Part shown: piece by piece, positions 33,937-41,378 of the stretch
Numbering within the stretch: position 1 is the first letter of the stretch
Layout: each line of letters starts with the position of its first letter
From: JBCCXZ01 sp965228005
GTDB lineage: Bacteria > Planctomycetota > Planctomycetia > Pirellulales > Lacipirellulaceae
DNA length: 64,000 bases
Direction: 5' to 3'
NCBI GenBank assembly: GCA_965228005.1
Contig: CBDDGV010000003.1
Location: forward strand, 496,001-560,000
Position numbers and translations under genes: made by a program
The notes under the pieces: model-generated
What the model was told of the DNA's origin: nothing
Database searches by the model: none
Seen by the model: only the letters and a program-made list of their open reading frames with translations

Positions 33937-34245
33937 GGGTTCAATTCCTGTCGCGCCGTCCTGTGCTTGCTTGTGTCACCCGCGGCTCGGGCGGCCGGCC
34001 TGGTTGTTGCTTGGATCGACGTCTCTCGGACGTCCCGCCTGAGGATATGAACCAATGAGAGCCATCCGCCGCAAGCCCGACGCCAAGCGGCGAGGTCTCT
34101 GCCAACGCGACGCGGGGGGGCCGGCGCGACCCGGCGTCCGAGGTTCTGCCGCCTAGTGCGAGTCGCACATACATGTTGCGTCTCCGGCGGCGTGTTTGCC
34201 TGTCGTTCTGGCGAAAAACGCCACTACGCTTCGGCGTGATGCGCT
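33937..34245. other. Spacer between lacI and the transporter gene
   Basis: No gene is supported. Its lacI-proximal third is repeat copy B (34153-34249). The remaining 216 bases carry a short inverted repeat gacgt-ctctcgg-acgtc near 34020 but no operator-like GAAAC motif. It is the likely promoter region of the transporter. Confidence 0.45.
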
Positions 34246-34249
34246 CTAG
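34153..34249. repeat. CTAG-ended repeat element, copy B
   Basis: A 97-bp element with the same plan as copy A (left ctagtgcgagtcgcac, right tgcgctctag). Its hairpin pairs ggcgtgtttgcc with ggcgaaaaacgcc, so one stem pair has changed on both sides relative to copy A, a hint of selection for structure. The right ctag supplies the TAG stop of the minus-strand lacI gene. Confidence 0.75.
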
Positions 34250-35268
34250 CGGGCCGGTGCGGGCTCGTGGAGGTTCGGGGCGGGGCCGGTCGAGTGGTTG
34301 ATCTTGAGCCACGCTCTTCCTACCGCGTTCGTCTTGCTGACCGCCTCTCCTTGCTTGCTGGTAACCATCTCGAAAGCGGACCGGCCGAGCGCCCGGCAGT
34401 CCTGGCAGACGGCGGTCATCTGCGGGTAGACCATCTTGCGGAGGTTGCCGTCGTCGAAACCCACCAGAGAAAAGTCCTCCGGGATGCGGACCCCCATGTG
34501 GTGGGCCTCGTTCAGGGCCCCAACGGCGACCAGCGGGTCGGCGAAGTACGCCGCCGATGGGGGGTTGCTCTGAGAGAGGATCCGCCGCATGAGCTGGGCC
34601 CCGTCGAGCTGCTGCGGCGGCAGCCGGTAGACGAGACGCTCGTCGTAGAGGCCGTGGTTCTCAAGGACCTCCGAGAACGCCTTGTAGCGGTCCCTGTGGT
34701 CGCCGGTGTCGCGCTCGCAGGAAGCGAACGCGATGCGGGTGTGGCCCCAGGCGACCAGGTGCTCGATAGCCTCCATGCTGGCGTCCCGTGAGCAGTTGTA
34801 CGCGAAGTTGATTCTGTCGCTCGGGTAGTGGTCTCCGAGCACCACGAGCGGGACGTCCTCGCTGCTGATCTCTTCGACCATCTCCCGCTGGGCCGGGTCT
34901 TCGTGGATCCGGGCGATGACGCCGCAGATGCCCTTGCGGAGGAAGAACTGGCGGTACGACTCGGTCGGTCGCTTGTCCTGCCTGGCGTCGAGCACCTGCA
35001 GGTCGAACGGGGTCGACCGCATCGCTTCGAGGGCGCCGGCGATGATGCCGCCGTCGTAGGGCGAGTCGACCGTGAAGTCGCCCGCGTAGATGAGCGCCAC
35101 GCTCGTCTTCCGCGCGGGCCCCGAGGCCGGAGAGTAGTTGCACTCTTTGACGGCCTTGAGGACGCGGTCGCGGAGCTCGGGCGCGACCTGCGTGTTGCCG
35201 TTCACGACGCGAGAGACGGTGGCGATGGAAACGCCCGCCCGCTCGGCCACCATGCGCACGGAACCCAT
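34246..35268 (-). CDS. LacI-family regulator of the beta-glucan locus
   Basis: A 340-residue protein: N-terminal LacI HTH (VRMVAERAGVSIATVSRVVN with the hinge region) and a periplasmic-binding-like effector domain (VALIYAGDFTVDSPYDGGII, VPLVVLGDHYPSDRINFAYN, AYFADPLVAVGALNEAH, SLVGFDDGNLRKMVYPQMTA). It probably represses the adjacent transporter and glucanase genes until a gluco-oligosaccharide binds. Two GAAAC-type palindromes lie 31-53 bases upstream of its own start, suggesting autoregulation. The same palindrome precedes the GH16 gene. The stop is inside repeat copy B. Confidence 0.92.
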   Translation of the reverse strand: MGSVRMVAERAGVSIATVSRVVNGNTQVAPELRDRVLKAVKECNYSPASGPARKTSVALIYAGDFTVDSPYDGGIIAGALEAMRSTPFDLQVLDARQDKRPTESYRQFFLRKGICGVIARIHEDPAQREMVEEISSEDVPLVVLGDHYPSDRINFAYNCSRDASMEAIEHLVAWGHTRIAFASCERDTGDHRDRYKAFSEVLENHGLYDERLVYRLPPQQLDGAQLMRRILSQSNPPSAAYFADPLVAVGALNEAHHMGVRIPEDFSLVGFDDGNLRKMVYPQMTAVCQDCRALGRSAFEMVTSKQGEAVSKTNAVGRAWLKINHSTGPAPNLHEPAPAR

Positions 35269-35298
35269 CTACGGCACCGGGGGGAACAGAAGAGAAGA

Positions 35299-35321
35299 GA
35301 AACAATTTCAGAAACAGTTCT
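35299..35321. promoter_or_regulatory. Operator-like tandem motif upstream of lacI
   Basis: gaaacaatttc (35299-35309) and gaaacagttct (35311-35321) repeat at 12-bp spacing. Each is close to the perfect palindrome gaaacagtttc found upstream of GH16 (41136-41146). A related gaaagcgtttc occurs at 35424-35434 toward the plus-strand gene. Position next to lacI supports a LacI-type operator. Confidence 0.55.
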
Positions 35322-35557
35322 CGTGATTATGGTCCCATCGCGGGGATTTGTCAACGGAGAAGGGCGTGAAAGGAAGGCGATTGCAGCCAAGTGCGCGGGA
35401 TGCCGGGCGATCCATCGGCCCAAGAAAGCGTTTCCGACGACTGGCGAGGGTCTCAGGGCAAAGGGATTTCGAAAGAGTCTGTTAGGATACAGCCGCCTTG
35501 ATCCAGCAGTTCCGCGTTGAGTTCTCCTGGTTCCGCACTGCGTGGGGGGGTGTCGAT

Positions 35558-38500
35558 ATGGGGCTCGCGACTGGCAATCGCTCTCTCTTCTGGCCGCTCT
35601 GGGCCGTTCTCTTCTTTCCCGGTTCCGCCGTTCAGGCCATCACCATCAACGTCAGCTACGACGACACTCAGGCGGGGGCCGTCGACCCCGGCTTCGACAC
35701 CAATGGGGCCCTGCTTGTCCCGATCTTCGACTACGCGGCCAACCTGTACGAGAGCGTCTTCCCGCAGTTCGGTCACACGATCGACATCACGTTCTGGTAC
35801 ACCGACCTGCCCGACGGCCAGCTCGGCAACCACGACAACCTCAGCGACGACATCAACGGCCGCGAGGATGTTGGCACGATCCGCATCGACACGCAGAACA
35901 CGATGGGCGTGGCCCGGAACTACTACTACGACCCAACGCCGGCAAACAATAGTGAGTTCAACATGACCCAGACTTTCTGGCGGGACCTCACTGTGCCCAA
36001 CCGGAACGACTGGTACCTCGTCCCCCCCGCCGGCATGGTGCCCGACACGTTCGAGACCTCGTTCACCGGCACGGCCCCTGGCGGCAGCCCCGCCGTGGGC
36101 GCCACCGACATGCTCACGCTCGTGCTGCACGAGATGGGCCACGCCATTGGCATGAGCGGCGGCACCGCGCTCACCGTCGCCGAGACCATGGACGGCGACT
36201 ACGACTTCACCCCCTCCTGGGTCTTCGGCTCCACGCTCGCCGCGGACAACGTCGACCAGGCGACCGACTTCATCGGCCACCTCGACAACCCCGACGCGCT
36301 GATGGCCCCCAGCCTGGGCCTCTCCACCGGCGGCGGCTCCGCCGGCGTCCGTAAGCTGCCCAGCCACACCGACCTGATGAGCATGGCCGCCGGGCACAAC
36401 TACACGCTCCTCGACCTGCCACGCCGCGAGTTCTACAACAACAACGGCGACTACAACACCGACGGCAACTGGTCGGGCGACAACACCCCCGACAACGCGG
36501 ACGACACGTTTATCCGCAGCGGTCGGACCGCCGTGCTCAGCGGCTTCGGCGCCGCCGGGAACCTGAACGTCCTCGAGGGGGCGCTCGTCTCCACGCAGGC
36601 CAACACCCTCTTCGTGCAGAACACCACGACCATCGCCGGCACGCCGGGCAACGAGTCCCGCATCACGGTGAGCAACAACGGCGAGCTTGATTCCGATCAG
36701 CTCGTCATCGACGACGACGGTCTGTTGGTGATGGGAGGCGCGAACGCACTGCTCCAGGCGGAAGACGTCACGATCCTACCCGGCGGGCAGCTACGGGGTC
36801 AGGGCACGGTCGACATCAACGACAACCTGTTCGGCGAACTGGTCAGCGAGGGCCTGATCCGCGCCACCGGCGGCGGCACGCTTACAATCACCTCCGGCAA
36901 CGGCATCGCGTTGGACTTCGCCGGGGGCGACGTCGAGGCGATCGACGGCAACATCGACGTGAATACGGGCTTCTTCGACTCGATCGCGGCCGACATCACC
37001 GTGGGCGCCGGCCGGCAGATCGACTTCGGACTGGGCGCCACGATCGGGGCTGGGTCGCTCCTGCAGCTCGACGGCGCGCCCGGCAACGCGGCGACCGTGA
37101 CTGGATCGACCCTCTTTGTCGGGCTCAATGGGGCCGTCAATGGGAATGTGTTGGGCGTGGTGGAGAACGCCTTGGTCCTACAACCATCCAGCTTGGTGAC
37201 CACCGAGTTCGGCGACCCCAACTCGGAGATCCGGCTTAACGGCGCGACGTTTTTCCAGGGGGGCAGGGTCCTCGGCGACGGCGTCGCACGCCAGAACGGC
37301 GACGCCACCGTCACGGCCGACACCGACGTGACCATCGACACCTACGACATGGACGGCCAGACGGGAAACACGGTCATCACGATCCAGCCCGACGCCACAC
37401 TGGATATCGACTCCGACCAGATCGACACCAACGCCTCCGACGGGTTCGACGGCACGGCAAACGTCAACAGCGGCGTGTTGGACATCCAGAACCCCTGGCG
37501 GCTCGACGGGGTGCTGAACCTCAACAAGACCGCCGCGGCGACGCCCGAGGTCCGCGGCGGCACGATGACGATCCACACGACCGGACAGCTGAACGTCTCC
37601 GGCGAGGGCGACGTCTTCGCCAGCACGGTCATCAACGGCGGCGTGTTCGTCGGCAGCGACGCCAACTTCGAGGGCTCCGCGACCGTCAATGCCACGGCCA
37701 CGCTCGAGACCGACAGCCCCGGCGACGTGATCCGCTTCAAGGGAACAACCAACCTCTTGGGCGGCAGCTACGTCGGCAACGGGCTCTTGGCCTTCGACGA
37801 CACCGTGAACGTGCAGGCCAGCACCACCATCGGCATGGCCGATACGGATATGGACGGCAACGTCGGCGCGGGCGTCACGATCAACGTCGATCCCGACGTT
37901 ACGTTCTCGATCGCCTCAATCACTTTGGAGACCAGCGGCTCGGACGGCTTCGACGGCACGATGAACCTCGAGGGCGTGTTCGCCACAACCGTGCCCTTCC
38001 GGCTAGATGGCACGCTGAACATGACCGAGTCGTCCCCCGCCCCGGCCCCGCAGCTCAACGGGTTCAGCGGCTTCACGATCCACACAACGGGCGAGGTGAA
38101 CTCCACCGGCGACGCCCAGATCAACCGGCTCACGACCGCCAACGGCGACATCAACGTCGGCGTCGGCAGGCTCTCGATCAACGCGGCGACGACGTTCGGT
38201 TCCACCGCGGGCGTCACGGTCGTGAGCGGCGGCGAGCTGCTGCTCAACGGCGCCACCTTCCAGGGAGGCAGCTACACCGGCCAGGGCCTGATCCAGTTCA
38301 ACAACTCGACGTTCGTCTCGGCGGCCACGACGATGGACAACCGCATCGTCGACCTCGACGGCGACGACGAGACGACCGAGACAACCATTAGCGAGGTCCC
38401 GTTCGTGCTCAACGTCGAGCGGATCGACGTGTCGAGCAACATCTACAGCGGCACGATGAACGTCACGGGCGAGGGCGCCCGGTTGGAAGTCAACCTGCTG

Positions 38501-39535
38501 AACCCGGTCAACTCGTGGCGGCTGGCTTCGACAGGAACGCTGAACTTCGACACCGGCGCCGTCAGCGCCCTGACGATGCTCGACGGCAACGACCTCTTCT
38601 CCGAAGGGGCGATCAACGCGCTCGGCAAGGTCGGCATCGCTGTGAACGTCGGACATCGGGGCGACCTGACGACGCAGTCGGCGGGGACCGACGTCCACTT
38701 CCGCGGCGGCGGCCGCAGCTTCTTCTACAACACTTCCAGCACGAGCGGGCTGGGTTCGATGACTATCGAGAACGGCACGACCGTCAACCTCGAGGACGCA
38801 ACGAACGTCGGCATCGACGTGGAGAACCTCGGCCGGCTGGAGATCGGGTTTGCGGCGAACGAAGTGTCGGTCGACTTCGTCACCGCCGGCGACGCGCTCA
38901 TCCGCGGCAACTTCTCGCAGGCGGCGGTCGGCGAGTTCGCCGTCGACCTGGGCGGCCAGGTCCAGGGCGACAAGTACGATTGGCTCGACGTGATCGGCAA
39001 CGCCCGCCTCGGCGGGGAGATCGAGGTGCAGCTGATCGACGGCTTCACGCCGATGATCGGCGACATGTTCCAGGTGCTAACCGCGGGCAGCGTGATCGGC
39101 ACGTTCGCCGAGATCACCACGCTGGACGAAGACGGCATCCTGGACTTCGACCTCACCGCGGTCTACTCCGCCACGGACGTCAAGCTCGTCGTCGACAACG
39201 TGTACCTCTCAGCCGACTTCGACCGCGACGGCGACGTCGACATCGCGGACCTGATGGTGTTCCAGCAGGGCTTCGGCCAGGCGGGGCAGACCGACAACAC
39301 GATGGGCGACGCCGACGGCAACGGCACGGTGGGCCCCGAAGACCTGGGCTTCTGGGAGAACCAGTTCGGGATGGTCTTCCCGGTGGCCGCGGCCGCATTG
39401 GTTCCGGAGCCGGGCGGTGCGGTGCTGCTGCTCGGTTTCGCTGTGTGTGTCAGAGCCCGCTCTAGAGGCGCGCGACGGCCTGCACCGGTGAGCGAGTCGA
39501 GACGGTCTAAGGGGAGCGGCGGCGGCCGATGTTGA
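35558..39535 (+). CDS. Giant exported metzincin-like protein with beta-repeat region, dockerin-like segment and PEP-CTERM
   Basis: A 1325-residue protein from ATG 35558 (gggggg upstream), with a signal peptide ending AVQA. The N-terminal domain has a zinc-protease motif HEMGHAIGMSGG (His191, Glu192, His195) and a Met-turn-like LMAPSLGLSTG. The third metzincin ligand position (HExxHxxGxxH) is Gly, so activity is uncertain. Residues about 290-1170 are Gly/Asn/Thr-rich passenger-like beta repeats, including three units of 167-168 residues (DMDG..SDGFDG..WRLDG..TIHTTG). A dockerin-like part (DFDRDGDVDIADLMVFQQ) and VPEPGGAVLLLGFAVC follow. An extra tail of about 25 residues (GARRPAPVSESRR) continues past the usual end and overlaps the GH16 gene's 3' end by 29 bases. 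Confidence 0.78.
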   Translation: MGLATGNRSLFWPLWAVLFFPGSAVQAITINVSYDDTQAGAVDPGFDTNGALLVPIFDYAANLYESVFPQFGHTIDITFWYTDLPDGQLGNHDNLSDDINGREDVGTIRIDTQNTMGVARNYYYDPTPANNSEFNMTQTFWRDLTVPNRNDWYLVPPAGMVPDTFETSFTGTAPGGSPAVGATDMLTLVLHEMGHAIGMSGGTALTVAETMDGDYDFTPSWVFGSTLAADNVDQATDFIGHLDNPDALMAPSLGLSTGGGSAGVRKLPSHTDLMSMAAGHNYTLLDLPRREFYNNNGDYNTDGNWSGDNTPDNADDTFIRSGRTAVLSGFGAAGNLNVLEGALVSTQANTLFVQNTTTIAGTPGNESRITVSNNGELDSDQLVIDDDGLLVMGGANALLQAEDVTILPGGQLRGQGTVDINDNLFGELVSEGLIRATGGGTLTITSGNGIALDFAGGDVEAIDGNIDVNTGFFDSIAADITVGAGRQIDFGLGATIGAGSLLQLDGAPGNAATVTGSTLFVGLNGAVNGNVLGVVENALVLQPSSLVTTEFGDPNSEIRLNGATFFQGGRVLGDGVARQNGDATVTADTDVTIDTYDMDGQTGNTVITIQPDATLDIDSDQIDTNASDGFDGTANVNSGVLDIQNPWRLDGVLNLNKTAAATPEVRGGTMTIHTTGQLNVSGEGDVFASTVINGGVFVGSDANFEGSATVNATATLETDSPGDVIRFKGTTNLLGGSYVGNGLLAFDDTVNVQASTTIGMADTDMDGNVGAGVTINVDPDVTFSIASITLETSGSDGFDGTMNLEGVFATTVPFRLDGTLNMTESSPAPAPQLNGFSGFTIHTTGEVNSTGDAQINRLTTANGDINVGVGRLSINAATTFGSTAGVTVVSGGELLLNGATFQGGSYTGQGLIQFNNSTFVSAATTMDNRIVDLDGDDETTETTISEVPFVLNVERIDVSSNIYSGTMNVTGEGARLEVNLLNPVNSWRLASTGTLNFDTGAVSALTMLDGNDLFSEGAINALGKVGIAVNVGHRGDLTTQSAGTDVHFRGGGRSFFYNTSSTSGLGSMTIENGTTVNLEDATNVGIDVENLGRLEIGFAANEVSVDFVTAGDALIRGNFSQAAVGEFAVDLGGQVQGDKYDWLDVIGNARLGGEIEVQLIDGFTPMIGDMFQVLTAGSVIGTFAEITTLDEDGILDFDLTAVYSATDVKLVVDNVYLSADFDRDGDVDIADLMVFQQGFGQAGQTDNTMGDADGNGTVGPEDLGFWENQFGMVFPVAAAALVPEPGGAVLLLGFAVCVRARSRGARRPAPVSESRRSKGSGGGRC
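37349..38850 (+). repeat. Three in-frame 500-bp coding repeats
   Basis: Unit starts are near 37349, 37850 and 38354 (501 and about 504 bp apart). Each encodes a D-G marker followed by a SDGFDG- or NIYSG-like step, a WRLDG-like step and, in the first two, TIHTTG. The DNA has diverged, so this is an old duplication within the passenger-like region. Confidence 0.65.
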
Positions 39536-41093
39536 GGAAGGCCGCGGCGCCGAGCACGCACAACGCCCACGCCGGTTCGGGGACCGCCGTGACGCCGGCT
39601 TGCGGGGACGCGCTCGTGCCGAAGTTGGCGTGCCAGCCGCTGCCGGCGGTCAGGTCCTCGCCGGTGCGTTGCCCCATTAGGGCGTCGGCGACGTCGTAGT
39701 CGCCGTCGCCGTCGAAGTCGCCATCAGAGGCGTTGTCTAGGAAGAGCCCGGCGGAGTCGATCCAGAGGGCGCCGTCGTTGGTAGTCGGCTGCCGGAAGAG
39801 GAAGATCAGGCGGGCCTCGACCGCGCCCGCCGGGGCGACGGCTTCCAGCGAGTGGTCGACCCATGCGTTCTGTGGGGAAGTGCCATCGTGGATGAGCTGG
39901 GTCACCTCGCCCAGGAAGTCGCTCGACCCCAGGGAGGCGCCGAACTCGCTGTAGAACTCGACCTTCATCGTCACTTCGTTGTTCTTGCCGAAGAGCGTGT
40001 CCCACGACGGCGTCTGGGTGCTCGCCTCGGCCCGCAGCACGTCGCCTTCTGAAACGGCTACGCCCTGAGACACGCCGGAGAAATTCTCGCCGCCGTTGAA
40101 CTGACCGTAGAGCTTGAGGGCGTGCGTGCCGTCTTGGAACAGTTGGTCGTTCGCCGAGACATTACCGATCGCGTTTCCGAAGGTCGTCCACCCTGTCAGC
40201 GAGCCGCTGTTGGCATCAAATCCAGGGTTGTTGAGCAGGTTGGCGCCGATCGGCGGTTCGACGGCGGAGGGTTGCCAATAGCGGACGTAGTCCACCAGCA
40301 TCGTCTGGGGCCAGACGGTCGAGCCGTTGGGGTCGCCGCCGAAATCGCCGCCGACCGCCAGGTTCAGGATGATGTTCTTCGGGGTCTCGATGATCGGCCG
40401 GTTCGGGGCCTCGGTGATCGTGTGGTAGAGGTTGCCGTCGACGTAGAAGCGGATGCTCGTTTCGTCCCACTCCGCGGCGTAGGTGTGGAAGCCAGCGTGG
40501 AAGTCGACCGGCTGCCCGCCTTCGGTGGCGGTGTACTCTTCAAAGACGAACTGCCGTTGGTCGCAGCAGGGGCCGGGGTTGGTCTGCCAGTGGTAGGCGC
40601 TGGAGACCAGGTTGGGCTGGCTGCCGCGGTTCTCCATGATGTCGATCTCGCCTCCCAGCGGCCACTGCACGTGGTTGGCGTTGAGCCAGAAGGCGGGCCA
40701 CATGCCCTGCGAGGTCGGCAGGTCGATGCGGGCTTCGAACCGGCCCGTGCCGAACAGGTTCTTGGAGGTGACGAGGCCCGACTGGTACGCCTTGCCCTGA
40801 CGGGGGACGTTGATCGCCGTGAGCTCCAGGTTGCCGCCCGTGACGACGACCTGATTGGGGTGGTAGTACTGCTTCTCGTTGTTGAAGCTGTCTCTTCGAT
40901 CGAGGGCGGTCCAGTTCGTGGTGTTGAGCGACGTGCCGTCGAACTCGTCGTTCCACACCAGGTCCCAGCCGGGCAGATCAGGGACCTGCGCCGAAACGGG
41001 GCCCGCGCAGAGAACCAGCGCTGCGAACCAAGATGCGAATACCAGGAATCCGCCACGGCCCAGGGTGTGGCAAAGCGACTGCGTACCGACCAT
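39507..41093 (-). CDS. GH16-family endo-beta-1,3-glucanase (laminarinase-type) with carbohydrate-binding-like, dockerin-like and PEP-CTERM parts
   Basis: A 528-residue protein with a signal peptide ending GPVSAQ. The GH16 domain (about 40-275) has WNDEFDGTSLNTTNW, GTGRFEARIDLP and the ExDxxE catalytic motif GGEIDIMENRG (nucleophile Glu149, Asp151, acid/base Glu154). The motif and WPAFWLN context fit the laminarinase subgroup. A jelly-roll-like part (about 285-450; NFSGVSQGVAVSEGDVLRAE) is close to that of the GH30 gene. The dockerin-like cassette is DFDGDGDYDVADALMGQR and the tail VPEPAWALCVLGAAAF with RRR. It would cut laminarin at the surface, feeding the GH17/phosphorylase/transporter path. 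A perfect gaaacagtttc palindrome lies 43-53 bases upstream of the start. Confidence 0.9.
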   Translation of the reverse strand: MVGTQSLCHTLGRGGFLVFASWFAALVLCAGPVSAQVPDLPGWDLVWNDEFDGTSLNTTNWTALDRRDSFNNEKQYYHPNQVVVTGGNLELTAINVPRQGKAYQSGLVTSKNLFGTGRFEARIDLPTSQGMWPAFWLNANHVQWPLGGEIDIMENRGSQPNLVSSAYHWQTNPGPCCDQRQFVFEEYTATEGGQPVDFHAGFHTYAAEWDETSIRFYVDGNLYHTITEAPNRPIIETPKNIILNLAVGGDFGGDPNGSTVWPQTMLVDYVRYWQPSAVEPPIGANLLNNPGFDANSGSLTGWTTFGNAIGNVSANDQLFQDGTHALKLYGQFNGGENFSGVSQGVAVSEGDVLRAEASTQTPSWDTLFGKNNEVTMKVEFYSEFGASLGSSDFLGEVTQLIHDGTSPQNAWVDHSLEAVAPAGAVEARLIFLFRQPTTNDGALWIDSAGLFLDNASDGDFDGDGDYDVADALMGQRTGEDLTAGSGWHANFGTSASPQAGVTAVPEPAWALCVLGAAAFLNIGRRRSP

Positions 41094-41135
41094 GAAGAAG
41101 TGTTCCGCCTGAGAGTCCCGAGGAGAGCATCGCCC

Positions 41136-41146
41136 GAAACAGTTTC
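41136..41146. promoter_or_regulatory. Perfect operator-like palindrome upstream of GH16
   Basis: gaaacagtttc is a 5-1-5 inverted repeat, extendable outward to cc/gg, in the 285-bp gap before the GH16 start (41093, minus strand). Near-copies lie upstream of lacI, so LacI control of GH16 is the simplest reading. Confidence 0.6.
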
Positions 41147-41378
41147 AGGCGTGTTTCCGTATTTTAGCAGTCTCCTCCCTTTTGGGGGCAATAAATCCGG
41201 TTTCTGCTGTTTTTCTCGCTGCTTTCGGGAGAAAGCGGCCACTTTTCGCCGAAGTTTGGCGAGCCAGAAAGCAGGAAGCAGGGCGTTGCGGGCGCACTTC
41301 ATGCGTTGTGCGGGGGCAGGGAGCAGGCAACGGACCACAGTGTTCAGCCTACGGTAATCGCCGCGGCTCTCAGGCGTG

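Noticed and set aside
39459..39466. cgctctag, matching the end of the CTAG repeat element, inside the metzincin-like gene tail
   Set aside because: Only eight bases match, the TAG is out of frame, and no other block of the element is nearby; treated as chance.
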